Assembly (NCBI GenBank): GCA_002478225.1
Contig: DLMV01000017.1
Span: 42,994 to 100,918 of the forward strand
Direction: 5' to 3'
DNA: 57,925 bases
Source: Deltaproteobacteria bacterium UBA7527
Lineage (GTDB): Bacteria; Desulfobacterota; Syntrophorhabdia; Syntrophorhabdales; Syntrophorhabdaceae
Part shown: one piece after another, positions 33,793 through 42,881 of the stretch
How positions within the stretch are numbered: the stretch's first letter is position 1
How the letters are laid out: the number at the start of each line of letters is the position of its first letter
Position numbers and translations under genes: made by a program
The notes under the pieces: model-generated
Told to the model about the DNA's origin: nothing
What the model saw: only the letters and a program-made list of their open reading frames with translations
The model's database searches: none

Positions 33793-33969
33793 TTACTTGT
33801 TGGTCTTTTCTGTGTGCTTCGGGGTTTTCGTCTGCCCTATCTTCCTGATCTCTTTTTTCAAGAAACCTTCCGATACCTTTAACATTTCACTTGCCTTCTT
33901 CAGATCCCAGTTCGTATGATCAAGGACCTGGAGCACGTGTTCTTTTCTTATCTGCTGTAGGGTTTTCAT
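33793..33969 (-). CDS. 58-residue Fis-like helix-turn-helix protein
   Basis: The short frame begins MKTLQQIRKEHVLQVLDHTN and continues WDLKKASEMLKVSEGFLKKEI, ending in a basic TK-rich tail. It matches the Fis-type DNA-binding end of the NtrC-type regulator encoded just upstream (LSLQQIEKEHILKVLAHTRW, GNSCKLLGISRPTLRQKL) across the whole helix-turn-helix. It lies 63 bp after that regulator's stop and before the sigma-54 promoter, on the same strand. No clear Shine-Dalgarno. It has no receiver or AAA domain, so it could compete for the activator's binding sites or act as a nucleoid-type protein. Confidence 0.72.
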   Translation of the reverse strand: MKTLQQIRKEHVLQVLDHTNWDLKKASEMLKVSEGFLKKEIRKIGQTKTPKHTEKTNK

Positions 33970-34032
33970 GATTATAAAGAAGATTTACTGCAATTAAGAT
34001 GCCAGTGCCGGTGCAGCAATATTTCTTGCGAT

Positions 34033-35394
34033 CTAAGATTCTATAGAAATACCGTATTCCTTAAGCTTTTGCCGCAGCGTCGGCCGTGATATCCCCAGGA
34101 GCTTGCAGGAGTTGCCAAAGTGCCAGCGGGTATGAGCCAACACCTTCAGGATATGCTCCTTTTCGATCTGCTGCAGGCTCAACACGCTCAGGGTATCTTT
34201 TTTGCCGGCTGCTTTGTCTTCTTTCCCGAGCAGCGGGGAGATGAATTCATCGAGGATGACCTCGCCCTGCGTGGTGATCGCCGCACGGGTAAGGATATTC
34301 TCAAGCTCCCTTACGTTGCCCGGCCAGTCATAGTTCATGAGCCTGCCGACAGCCTTCTCTTCGACCTTTTTGATGTTCCTGTACAGCTCGGCATTGATCT
34401 TCCTGAGTATGTATTCAATGAGAAGCGGTATGTCGGACTTCCGCTCCCTTAAAGGAGGGACCTCGATGGTCGCCACGCTGAGCCTGTAATAGAGATCTTC
34501 TCTGAAGCCTCCGTTCTTGACCATCTTCCTTAAGTCCTTGTTCGTCGCTGCGATGACCCTGGCGTTCGATTTGAGGCGTCTCTCGCCGCCCACATGTTCA
34601 AATTCCTTCTCCTGCAGGAACCGCAGCAATTTTGCCTGCAGCTCGAATGGTATCTCGCTGACCTCGTCAAGGAATATCGTCCCGTCGCCTGCAAGCTCGA
34701 ATTTGCCTTTCTTGGAAGCTACGGCGCCAGTGAAGGAACCTTTCTCATGTCCGAAAAGCTCGCTTTCAAGCAACGTTCCCACAATTGCCGAACAATTGAT
34801 GGCAAGGAGGGGCTCATCCTTGTATGGGCTGTGATAGTGTATCGCCCGTGCTATAAGTTCTTTTCCGGTGCCTGTTTCCCCCTCGATCAGGACCGTAACC
34901 ATATTTTCGGAAAGCAGTCCTATGGACTTGAATATCTCCTTCATAGCTTTGCTCTTGCCGATTATCTTTCCCTTCTCGTAAATAGACGATGGGTCAAGCG
35001 AGATAGCATCAGCGCTGCGCTTCATGCTCCCGACCTTCAATGCCCTGTCTATGGCCTTTTCCAGCTCTTCAATGTCGATAGGCTTCGGAATATATTCGCA
35101 GGCGCCAAGCTTCATGGCGGAGATCGTCGTCTCCATGTCATGGAACGCTGTAATGATGATGATATTTTTTTTGTTATGCTTTTGCGTAAGCTCCTGCAGC
35201 ACGTCAAGTCCGTTCTTGTCCGGCAGGCGGATATCAAGGATCACTATGTCAGGCGAGAAAGAGGCGTTCTTCTCAATCCCTTCGGTTGCAGATATTGCGC
35301 AGCATATATCATAGCCCTTCTCGCTCAGGAACATCTCCAGCGATTCGAGCAGCGATTGTTCATCGTCGATGATAAGGATCTTCTTTTTCTTCAT
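34033..35394 (-). CDS. NtrC-family sigma-54-dependent response regulator
   Basis: A 453-residue activator. Receiver domain residues 1-120 with the phospho-acceptor aspartate in VILDIRLPDK and the TAFHD switch. The AAA domain from ~145 has IEGETGTGKELIARAIH, the sigma-54 contact loop GSFTGA (the usual second residue A is S), FLDEVSEI and ENILTRA. A Fis-type helix-turn-helix closes the protein. The ATG overlaps the kinase stop by 4 bp, so the two form a two-component pair. Bam genes in Geobacter are under a sigma-54 two-component system (BamVW), and this pair sits between the liv operon and bamBCDEF, so it is a good candidate regulator of both. Confidence 0.93.
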   Translation of the reverse strand: MKKKKILIIDDEQSLLESLEMFLSEKGYDICCAISATEGIEKNASFSPDIVILDIRLPDKNGLDVLQELTQKHNKKNIIIITAFHDMETTISAMKLGACEYIPKPIDIEELEKAIDRALKVGSMKRSADAISLDPSSIYEKGKIIGKSKAMKEIFKSIGLLSENMVTVLIEGETGTGKELIARAIHYHSPYKDEPLLAINCSAIVGTLLESELFGHEKGSFTGAVASKKGKFELAGDGTIFLDEVSEIPFELQAKLLRFLQEKEFEHVGGERRLKSNARVIAATNKDLRKMVKNGGFREDLYYRLSVATIEVPPLRERKSDIPLLIEYILRKINAELYRNIKKVEEKAVGRLMNYDWPGNVRELENILTRAAITTQGEVILDEFISPLLGKEDKAAGKKDTLSVLSLQQIEKEHILKVLAHTRWHFGNSCKLLGISRPTLRQKLKEYGISIES

Positions 35395-36905
35395 GCGGTC
35401 TTCCTGGCCGGTATTGCGAGAAAGACGTGGGTCCCCTGGGGTTTTCTCGGAGCCGTGTACACTGTGCCTCCATGCGCCTCGATGATCTTCTTCACGTTGG
35501 AAAGTCCGAGACCGGTCCCTTTTTTCTTGTTGCTGAAAAATGGATCGAAGATATATGGCAGGTCTTCAGGGCTTATGCCGGGGCCGTTGTCAAGCACCTC
35601 GATCTGTATGGTTCCTTTGTCCTTCGCTTCATATTTAGTAGTGATCGTGATCCCGCCGCCGTCATGCAGCGCCTCGACAGAATTAAGGACCACATTGATG
35701 ATCGCCTGCTCTACCCTGTCATGATCCAGGAGGGTATCGGGGATATTTTTCCCGTATCTCTTTTTCACGCGTATACCCTTTTCCTTCATCTTCACATCCA
35801 CGATCTCGAGGCAGGAATCGATAATGCTGTGAATGGAAACAGGGTCGAGATTGATCCTTATCGGTTTCGCAAAATTGAGCATCTCGTCGAGGATCCTTTC
35901 CAGCCTTGATGTCTCGTTGAAGATGATCTCCATGCGCCTCTTGTCATTGCCGTTGAATTCCGTATTCTTCAGGATTATCTGGCTGTTCATCTTTACCGAT
36001 GACAGGGGGTTCCTGATCTCATGCGCAAGGGACGTGGTGAGCTTCCCGATATGAGCAAGGCGCTCGGATTCCCTGATCCTCCGTTCGATCTCCATCCGTT
36101 CTGTAATGTCGCGGCAGATCCCTGCTACCGCTGCTTTGCCCTGATAAAGGATCCGCTTTACCTTGTTCTCTGTGGGGAGATTGCTGCCATTCTTATGACG
36201 CCGGTAATACATATAAAGATCCCTCGCATCTTCCCCGATCATTCTCTGCTCATAGAGCCTTTTCACGGCAGGCAGGTATTTTGGCGCCACAAGCTCTGTG
36301 TATGGTTTTCCGATAAGCTCCTGGAGGGTATATCCGTGAAGGTCGCAAAATGCCTGGTTGGCAAAAACGATCTTTCCGTCCTGGTTCACAAAATAACCGT
36401 CATTGATCTCCTCGACAAGGACACGGTATTTAGACTCTGATTCTCCGAGCTCTTTCGTCCTCTCCGCCACTTCCTGCTCAAGATTCTGTGCGTAGTTCAT
36501 TATCTGTCTTTCATGGAGCGACTGAAAGAAGTCGCTGAATTTTGTAATGGTATAAAAGAGGCACCCGTTCAGCTTCTCCATGGCGAGGAGAAGCTTATCT
36601 CCTTTTAATTCCTTTATCAGTATAGGAAAAAGCATGGTCCTGTAAAGCTCGTATGCGTTCTGCACCTCGGAGAGTGAGAAGCCGCCTCGAAGGCGGATCT
36701 GGGAGATCCAGTGGATATGGCAGTCTATTTTGGAGAAATCGTTATTGATAAGAACCGCACAGCTTGCGTCATACGCTGCTGCGACGGTTATGCAAAGCTC
36801 ATCCCTTGATCGCCTGCTGTATCGCTGGCTTACCCGCAAAAGACGGTCGATCCATTCCTCGATGATCTGTCCACGGTATTTTGTCAGGATCTCAACGATA
36901 TCCAC
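35391..36905 (-). CDS. Cytosolic PAS histidine kinase
   Basis: A 504-residue kinase without transmembrane segments. Residues 1-140 are a helical domain that resembles RsbR-N-type sensor domains. A PAS domain follows at ~155-275 (YRVLVEEINDGYFVNQDGKIVF, HGYTLQELIGKPY). HisKA has SLAHEIRNPLSSV near 295, and the ATPase end has NVVLNSVEALHDGGG, DNGPGIS and GTGLGLSNVKKI. GTG start at 36905 has no Shine-Dalgarno and lies 8 nt after a -10 box. Being soluble, it probably senses an internal signal such as an aromatic acid, a CoA ester or redox state. Confidence 0.92.
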   Translation of the reverse strand: MDIVEILTKYRGQIIEEWIDRLLRVSQRYSRRSRDELCITVAAAYDASCAVLINNDFSKIDCHIHWISQIRLRGGFSLSEVQNAYELYRTMLFPILIKELKGDKLLLAMEKLNGCLFYTITKFSDFFQSLHERQIMNYAQNLEQEVAERTKELGESESKYRVLVEEINDGYFVNQDGKIVFANQAFCDLHGYTLQELIGKPYTELVAPKYLPAVKRLYEQRMIGEDARDLYMYYRRHKNGSNLPTENKVKRILYQGKAAVAGICRDITERMEIERRIRESERLAHIGKLTTSLAHEIRNPLSSVKMNSQIILKNTEFNGNDKRRMEIIFNETSRLERILDEMLNFAKPIRINLDPVSIHSIIDSCLEIVDVKMKEKGIRVKKRYGKNIPDTLLDHDRVEQAIINVVLNSVEALHDGGGITITTKYEAKDKGTIQIEVLDNGPGISPEDLPYIFDPFFSNKKKGTGLGLSNVKKIIEAHGGTVYTAPRKPQGTHVFLAIPARKTA

Positions 36906-36913
36906 AACAACAG

Positions 36914-36942
36914 ATTGTATCCTGTTAATAGCGCACGGTCAA
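36914..36942 (-). promoter_or_regulatory. Sigma-70 promoter of the kinase-regulator pair
   Basis: TTGACC (36942-36937), 17 bp, TACAAT (36919-36914) on the minus strand. The predicted RNA start near 36907 is next to the GTG at 36905, so the message may be leaderless. Confidence 0.6.
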
Positions 36943-36969
36943 GTAATTACCTGATCTCCGGATAAATGA

Positions 36970-36998
36970 AAAGGCCCCGCGTTCTTTGCGGGGCCTTT
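36970..36998 (-). terminator. Rho-independent terminator of the bam operon
   Basis: An 11-bp perfect stem AAAGGCCCCGC/GCGGGGCCTTT with a 7-nt loop. On the minus strand it is followed by TCATTT after the T-rich stem end. It lies 24 bp after the bamF stop and isolates bam from the kinase promoter. Confidence 0.9.
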
Positions 36999-37021
36999 GA
37001 ATTCAATGCCATAATTCTATT

Positions 37022-37876
37022 TCAGGCAACTTCCTTTTCCTTGCCCTTTCTGACCACAGCCCTCTGATCTTCAGGAAGCGGCGGCGGGACAGCCTCGCCG
37101 ACGATCTTCGTCACCGCACGGAATTTAGGAGGGCATACCTCAAAACAGGTTCCGCATTTTATGCATTTGTCCTGATCGACAATATGCACCTGGCCCTTGG
37201 CGCTTATGATGGCCTCTACAGGACACCTCCTGGCGCAGGTCATGCACGCCTGGCACTTTTCCGGGTCAATGTAGTAGGAAACTACTTCTTTAAACAACTG
37301 ATCGACCTCTTCTCTGGTGAAGACCTCTTCGTATTTCCCATATTCTTCATGGCTCTCGAGTCGTGTTGCCAGCTTCTCGCGCTTCGCTATCTTAAAATAG
37401 GGGGTCAGTCTCGTAACCTCTGCGAGCCTTGCATGCAGCGTATCCTGGTCCATTCCTTCGGCCTTGCCGAGCGGCCCTATCTCCTTTACCTTCTTGACAA
37501 AATCGTTGACGCTTTCAACAAAGACGTTCGCTTCGGCGCCGGACATGAATCTCATCCTCAGCCTTTCCGGGTTCAGCCCTATGTGTTCCAGTATCCTCCG
37601 ATAGAGAAGGACCATGTTGAGGGTATGAAAGTTCCCGTGCGTGACGTAGTTGCATTCATTAAGATGGCAGGCGCCGATGAACACCCCATCTATTCCCTTT
37701 GAAAATGCCCTGAGTATAAATTCCGGGTCTACCCTTCCGGAACACATAACGCGAATCATTCTCATTTCAGTTGTATATTGCAGTCTGGAAACTCCAGCCA
37801 GGTCAGCAGCTCCGTACGCTCACCAGTTGCATGCGAAGCCCAGCACTCTCGGCTTGAACTTTGCTCCTGAACTCAT
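37022..37876 (-). CDS. bamF: BamF-like MvhD/FlpD-type electron-transfer selenoprotein (UGA read as Sec)
   Basis: Reading UGA at 37822-37820 as selenocysteine gives 284 residues starting at ATG 37876 with a strong AGGAGG; without it the gene would start in mid-domain. The N-terminal motif becomes FACNW-Sec-AYGAADLAG, the MvhD [2Fe-2S] region where BamF and VhuD homologues have Cys or Sec. MIRVMCSGRVDPEFILRAF and FIGACHLNEC follow. The C-terminal part has two [4Fe-4S] motifs, CQACMTCARRCPVEA and CIKCGTCFEVCPPKF, near residues 210 and 240. It passes electrons between HdrA-like BamE and another donor. A SECIS hairpin follows the UGA. Last gene of bamBCDEF. Confidence 0.88.
37785..37797 (-). promoter_or_regulatory. 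SECIS hairpin in bamF
   Basis: On the minus strand CUGGA, loop GUU, UCCAG: a 5-bp stem whose loop starts with G. The loop begins 27 nt after the UGA, within the 16-37 nt range used by bacterial SECIS elements. Confidence 0.6.
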
Positions 37877-37909
37877 GCGTTCCCACCTCCTTTCTTCATG
37901 ATCCCTGCT

Positions 37910-40900
37910 TTATTTACCTGCCGCCACATCGATCTGCTGGATGACATCCTCTTCCGATATCATTGCGTCAACCTGGGCCAGCAGCTCCTCGTCGGTATAA
38001 TGCCTCAGCGAAATCGCCCCTGTGGGACATTTTGAGTTGCAGAGGCCGTCTCCCTTACAAAGAACAGGGTTGATCGCCGCCTTCTTTCCTTGTTTTGTAT
38101 CGCGAAGCTCTAAGGCGCCGTAGGTGCATACCTCAACGCATGCCCCGCACCCCATACACCTTTTCTCGTCGATCTCGCAGACAGAACCAGAAGCTACAAC
38201 GATATCATTGGACAGAAGCGTCAAGGCCCTGCCCGCTGCCCCGTATGCCTGGTTGATCGTTTCCTGTATGAACTTGGGGTAGTGGGCCAGTCCGCACAGA
38301 TAAACGCCGTCCGTCGCGAACTCAACAGGTCTCAGTTTGACGTGGGCTTCTTTGAAGAAGCCGTCCAGGCTCAACGTTACCTTGAAGAAATTCGCGATCT
38401 CCTTGGTCGCTGCGGAGGGGATAACAGCGGCAGCAAGGGCGATGATATCGGCATCCAGCTCAAGCTTCTTGCCGAGAATATAATCCGTCACAGTGACCTT
38501 GAGAACGCTCCGGCCGTCATCTGATTTGCCCGGCTCCACCACAGGCTTATCCTCCGGCTCATAGCGGATGAACCTCACATCCTTACCTGCCGCTTCCCGG
38601 TAATAGTCCTCTCTGAACCCGTAGGTCCTTACATCCCTGAAGAGGATGTAGATGTCCATTGCAGGGTTTTTCTCTTTAAGCAGCAAAGCGTTCTTGATGG
38701 ACTCGCTGCAGCATATCCTGCTGCAGTAATTCCTGTCCTCGTTCCTGCAGCCGACGCACTGGATCATCACGAGGCTCTGTGCCTTCGCGACCTTTTCGTC
38801 CCCATTGACGATCTTCTCTTCCAGTTCCAGGTGGGTCATTACCCTGTCGTCCTGTCCGTATAGGTATTCGGTAGGCGTATACAGATCTGCGCCGATAGCG
38901 ATAACAGCTGCGCCATGCTTGATCTCAGTGGTCCCCCGGTCAGATTTCACCGTGGTGACGAAATTCCCTACATACCCCTTGGCCTCCGTGATGGTCGCAT
39001 CCGTATATACATGTATCAAAGGGTGCTGATAAACCTTTCCAATAAGATCACGCAGATAGGTCTGCACATCCAGTCCTTCGAGGGTGGTATGGATCTTTCG
39101 GGCGATCCCGCCGAGGTCGCTGTCCTTTTCGATCAGGTAGACATCATGCCCCTGGTTCGCTATGGAGAGTGCGCTTGTCATGCCGGCTATGCCTCCTCCG
39201 ACCACTAACGCCCTCTTATCGACGGGCAGGTCAAACTCCTGCAAAGGCTTCAAATGGCAGGCGCGGGCTACCGACATCCTGATTATATCATGCGCCTTTT
39301 CAGTGGCATCTTCCTTTTCTTTCGCGTGCACCCAGGAATCATGCTCTCTGATGTTCGCCATTTCGTAATAGTATTGATTGATCCCCGCCTCCCGGAGGGT
39401 GTCCCGGAATAACGGTTCAAGGGTCCTTGGGGAACAGGCTGCGACAACCACCCGGTTGAGCCCCTTCTCGTTTATCATGTCCGTTATCTCCTTGGCGGAG
39501 TTGGTGGCGCATGAGAACAGCTGTTCCTGGGCATAGACAACATTGGGCAAGGTCTTGCAGTATTCAACTGTTTCGGGGACATTCACTATCCTCCCGATAT
39601 TTGCGCCGCAATGACACACAAAGACCCCTATCTTCGGCTCCTCCTGCGAGACGTCCTTTTCCGGCGGATATATCCTTTCCTTGGCAAGGTTTCCCCGTCT
39701 ATGGTCAAGAAGCTCGCCGATCTGGGAGCTGGCCCCGCTGGCGCCGAAGACCGACTCAGGGATATCGATGGGGCCCTGCAGGGCGCCGCTTACAAAGATG
39801 CCGGGCCTCACGGTCGCCATAGGATTGACAGGATCGAGCTTGCAGAAATCATGCGCATTGAGCTCAATGCCGTATTTCTTTGCTATGCCTTCTACGTCCC
39901 TGGGAGGATCCATGCCGATCGATAATACCACCATGTCGAACTCTTCCTCCTTGACCCCTTCGTTGGGGGTGGAATACCGCACGGTAACATTCTTCGTTAC
40001 GGGATCCTCTTTTACTATGGACGTGTAGCTTCTAAAGAAACGTACGCCGGAAAGGTTCTCTGTCCTCTGGTAGTACCGCTCAAAGTCCTTTCCATAAGAG
40101 CGGACATCGTTGTGGAATATGGTGCACTTCGCCTCTGCGTCGTGGTCTTTCGTCAGGATCACCTGTTTCTGGGTATAGGTGCAGCATACCGCCGAACAAT
40201 AGCTGTTGCCGCCTTCGATGACCTGACGTGAGCCGACGCACTGGATCCAGGCTATGTTATGGGGATGCTTCAGGTCGGAGGCGCGGAGTATCTCGCCCCC
40301 GTAAGGTCCGGTAGAACACAGGAGGCGTTCGTAGTCCATGCTCGTCACCACGTTCCTGAACTCCCCGTATCGGTATTCCTCCCTTACCTTTGGATCAAAG
40401 GGCTCAAAGCCGGGAGACAGGATTATCGCTCCCACATTGATCTCTTTCTTCTCGGGCTCCTGCGTCAGATCTATGGCGTTATTCTTACAAACCGCTTCGC
40501 AGATGCGGCATTTCTTCTCCTTCAGGTAGAGGCAGCTCTCGTCGATATACGTGATGAGCGGGATCGCCTGGGCGAAGTATACATGGACCGCCTTGTTCAT
40601 CGATATTTCCTGGTTATACTCATCAGGGTATTTCACCGGGCAGTACTCCACGCAGACAGTGCAGCCCGTGCATTTGTCCTCTCTAATATACCTCGGTTTT
40701 CTTATCAGCTGAACCTTGAAGTTTCCTGCCTCACCTTCCACGCTGTTGACCTCGGTGTAGGTGAGAACCTCTATGTTGGGATGCCGGCCGACCTCGACCA
40801 GTTTAGGTGCGAGTATTCACATCGAGCAGTCGTTGGTCGGAAAGGTCTTGTCGAGCTGGGCCATGTGGCCGCCGATGCTCGGAGCCTTTTCGACCAGGTA

Positions 40901-41047
40901 GACCTTAAAGCCTGCAGTAGCAAGATCGAGAGAGGCCTGGATGCCGCTGATCCCTCCGCCGACAACCATGACGTCTCCAAAATTGCCGTCTCCAAGATTC
41001 TTGCAAAGTTGCTGCATATCCTCTTTGAGCGATATTACTTTTTCCAC
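37910..41047 (-). CDS. bamE: BamE-like HdrA-type flavo-iron-sulfur selenoprotein (UGA read as Sec77)
   Basis: With UGA at 40819-40817 read as selenocysteine the protein has 1045 residues from GTG 41047 (GAGGTGAT before it). The motif becomes TNDCSM-Sec-ILAPKLVEVGRHPNI, where most HdrA proteins have cysteine; Sec here is known for some HdrA. N-terminal FAD site VVGGGISGIQASLDLATAG (residues ~27), ferredoxin motifs CTGCTVCVEYC (~128) and CRICEAVC (~175), then VFVCHCGANIGR, a second FAD site VVGGGIAGMTSALSIANQG near 615, and two C-terminal clusters CMGCGACVEVC and CKGDGLCNSKC. It probably splits or collects electrons for benzoyl-CoA reduction. Automated calling would give a 943-residue truncated product. 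Confidence 0.9.
40784..40801 (-). promoter_or_regulatory. SECIS hairpin in bamE
   Basis: Minus strand: CUGGUCG, loop AGGU, CGGCCGG, a 7-bp stem with two G-U pairs. The loop has G among its first two bases and begins 22 nt after the UGA, a good fit to the bacterial SECIS model. The stem also encodes residues downstream of Sec. Confidence 0.72.
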
Positions 41048-41075
41048 TTTCTATCACCTCATCGGATTTTTTATG

Positions 41076-42227
41076 CTACATCACTTCCTGTATTATCTCC
41101 GTGATGTCCTTAACCTCTATGTCGTCGGCATGGTTCGTGACCAGCCTGCTGTCCTCAAGGGCGGTAATGCAATAGGGGCAGGAGGTGGCAAGCACCTGGG
41201 CGCCAAGCCCGATGGCCTGCTCCACACGGATATTGGAGAATCGCTCATGCTTTTCGGTCTCTGCCCAAACCCTGCCTCCTCCCATTCCGCAGCAGAGGCT
41301 GTCTGTCCGCGCTTCGGGCAGCTCTACCAGTTCCAGCCCGGGCGTCTTCTTTAAGGCGCTACGAGGCTCGTCATACACGCTGTTATGCCTGCCAAGGTAG
41401 CACGGGTCATGGTAGGTAACCTTCCTCGCAAACTCCTTTGAGAGCATGAGCCTTCCCTCGTTGATGAGCTCGAAAACATATTGAGAGATGTGGACCACCT
41501 CAAAGTTCACCTTGAATTCGGGGTATTCGTTCTTAAAGGTGTGATAGCAATGCGGGGAAGAGACAAGGATCTTCTTCACCCCGCTGTCGATAAAGGTCTT
41601 GATATTTTCTTTGGCCAGTTTCTTGAATACTTCTTCATTGCCGGTCTTGCGGATGCTTTCTCCGCAGCAGTTCTCCTTTTCGCCGAGTATCCCGAAATCC
41701 ACCCCTGCCTTATTAAGGATATTCGCCGTAGCCTGGGCCACTTTCTTCAGCCTCGGGTCATAGCTGCAGTAGCAGCAGGGAAAATACAAGATCTCCATCC
41801 CCTCCTTAAATGTCTTTACGTTCAGACCCTGCGTCCAATCCGCCCTTGTCTTCCTGTCCTCATTGAAGGGGTTGCCCTGGGAGGCCAGACCTGAGCTCAC
41901 GGCACGGTAAGGTTTGACGGATCCGGGAAATACGCCGTATCCAGTGGCCATCCTGCGGAGCGCCACCATGTCGTCTATCTGTTTTACGTCCCTGGGGCAC
42001 CGCTGAGGGCACTTTCCGCATGTGGTGCAGCGCCAGATCTCTTCGCGCTCTATCTCGCTCAAACCGAACGTGGCCTCCCGGATGAGCTTGCGCATGCTGA
42101 AATTCCTCACCTTGTTCCAGGGGCACACGGTATCGCATTTCCCGCATTGATAACAGTACTTGACGGGGTCTCCGCCTTTCTCCTTTACCTCGTCTATTAC
42201 CTCTTTAAAGGGAGCTATGGTTTCCAC
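41076..42227 (-). CDS. bamD: BamD-like HdrD-type iron-sulfur subunit
   Basis: A 383-residue protein. Two N-terminal [4Fe-4S] motifs, CYQCGKCDTVCPWN (~24) and CTTCGKCPQRCPRD (~68), are followed by two CCG domains: FPCCYCSYDPRL with ENCCGESIRKTG, and YHDPCYLGRHN with DSLCCGMGGGRVW and CPYC. These CCG domains hold the non-cubane or cubane clusters of heterodisulfide-reductase-like proteins. GTG start at 42227. It lies between bamC and bamE in the same order as in Geobacter bamBCDEF. It would link the HdrA-like flavoprotein with the BamC ferredoxin. Confidence 0.88.
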   Translation of the reverse strand: METIAPFKEVIDEVKEKGGDPVKYCYQCGKCDTVCPWNKVRNFSMRKLIREATFGLSEIEREEIWRCTTCGKCPQRCPRDVKQIDDMVALRRMATGYGVFPGSVKPYRAVSSGLASQGNPFNEDRKTRADWTQGLNVKTFKEGMEILYFPCCYCSYDPRLKKVAQATANILNKAGVDFGILGEKENCCGESIRKTGNEEVFKKLAKENIKTFIDSGVKKILVSSPHCYHTFKNEYPEFKVNFEVVHISQYVFELINEGRLMLSKEFARKVTYHDPCYLGRHNSVYDEPRSALKKTPGLELVELPEARTDSLCCGMGGGRVWAETEKHERFSNIRVEQAIGLGAQVLATSCPYCITALEDSRLVTNHADDIEVKDITEIIQEVM

Positions 42228-42303
42228 GATCGTTCAATCCTCTTTTTTTATAGACTATAGACCTTTCCTGCCTGTCTGGTTTCTTTGGTCTCGCCTTTTT
42301 TCT

Positions 42304-42331
42304 ACTTTTCACTTTTCACTTCTAACTTTTC
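42304..42331. repeat. Four-unit heptamer array (ACTTTTC type) inside the bam operon
   Basis: ACTTTTC twice, ACTTCTA, ACTTTTC in one phase, in the bamC-bamD gap (42228-42341). No promoter or terminator was recognised there. Confidence 0.85.
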
Positions 42332-42341
42332 ACCGGTTTAT

Positions 42342-42881
42342 TTAGTCCTTCTGCGATATTCTCGCAACAGTATCCATTACCTTCTGCAGCCCGTATTTGT
42401 TGATCATTGATTCCAAACCTATCTCAACATCCTCCGGCTTTGTCTCTTCTTCCACTTCCTCTTCCCTTTCTTCGTAGATCAGGGCATCGTTGAGGCACCA
42501 TTCAACGCACAGGGGTTTCTCTCTCGGCGGATCGTCTTCGCACATATCGCATTTCAGAGGAAGGCCGGAATCGGGCTCTTTGAATGCATCCCTGGATGGA
42601 CAGGCGGCCCTGCAGAATCCACACTCGTCGTATTCTTTTCCGTCGATCACATACTTGTCTCTTCCCATGCATTCTGCCGCGGTATACTCGCCGGCATATA
42701 CAGGGACATAGACGTCGCGTATCGGGTCGCGGATCATCCTGATGCGGGACCTTGCCGGATTATTGCTGCTGTATTTTGGGTTAGCGTGAAAGGCTGAGCA
42801 GATCACTTCGCATGCCCGGCAGCCATTGCATTTATCAAGGTCGACCTTGATCGTTTTGATCTTCTTCTTAATCTTAGCCAT
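42342..42881 (-). CDS. bamC: BamC-like [4Fe-4S] ferredoxin subunit
   Basis: A 179-residue DMSO-reductase-B-like ferredoxin. Cysteine groups CNGCRACEVICS (~18), CGFCRAACPSRD (~86), and CDMCEDDPPREKPLCVEWC (~107) indicate several Fe-S clusters. The C-terminus is acidic (EEREEEVEEETKPEDVE). It overlaps the bamB stop by 8 bp, so the two are translated together, and BamC is the direct electron donor of BamB in the known complex. The acidic tail may help docking. Confidence 0.88.
   Translation of the reverse strand: MAKIKKKIKTIKVDLDKCNGCRACEVICSAFHANPKYSSNNPARSRIRMIRDPIRDVYVPVYAGEYTAAECMGRDKYVIDGKEYDECGFCRAACPSRDAFKEPDSGLPLKCDMCEDDPPREKPLCVEWCLNDALIYEEREEEVEEETKPEDVEIGLESMINKYGLQKVMDTVARISQKD

Noticed and set aside
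37910..40741. A 943-codon frame starting at MEGEAGNF as the complete HdrA-like gene
   Set aside because: It lacks the N-terminal FAD loop, which is found in frame just upstream behind a UGA with a SECIS-like hairpin. Treated as part of a 1045-residue selenoprotein.
40817..41047. A separate 76-residue FAD-binding protein
   Set aside because: It is the N-terminal part of BamE, ended only by the Sec UGA.
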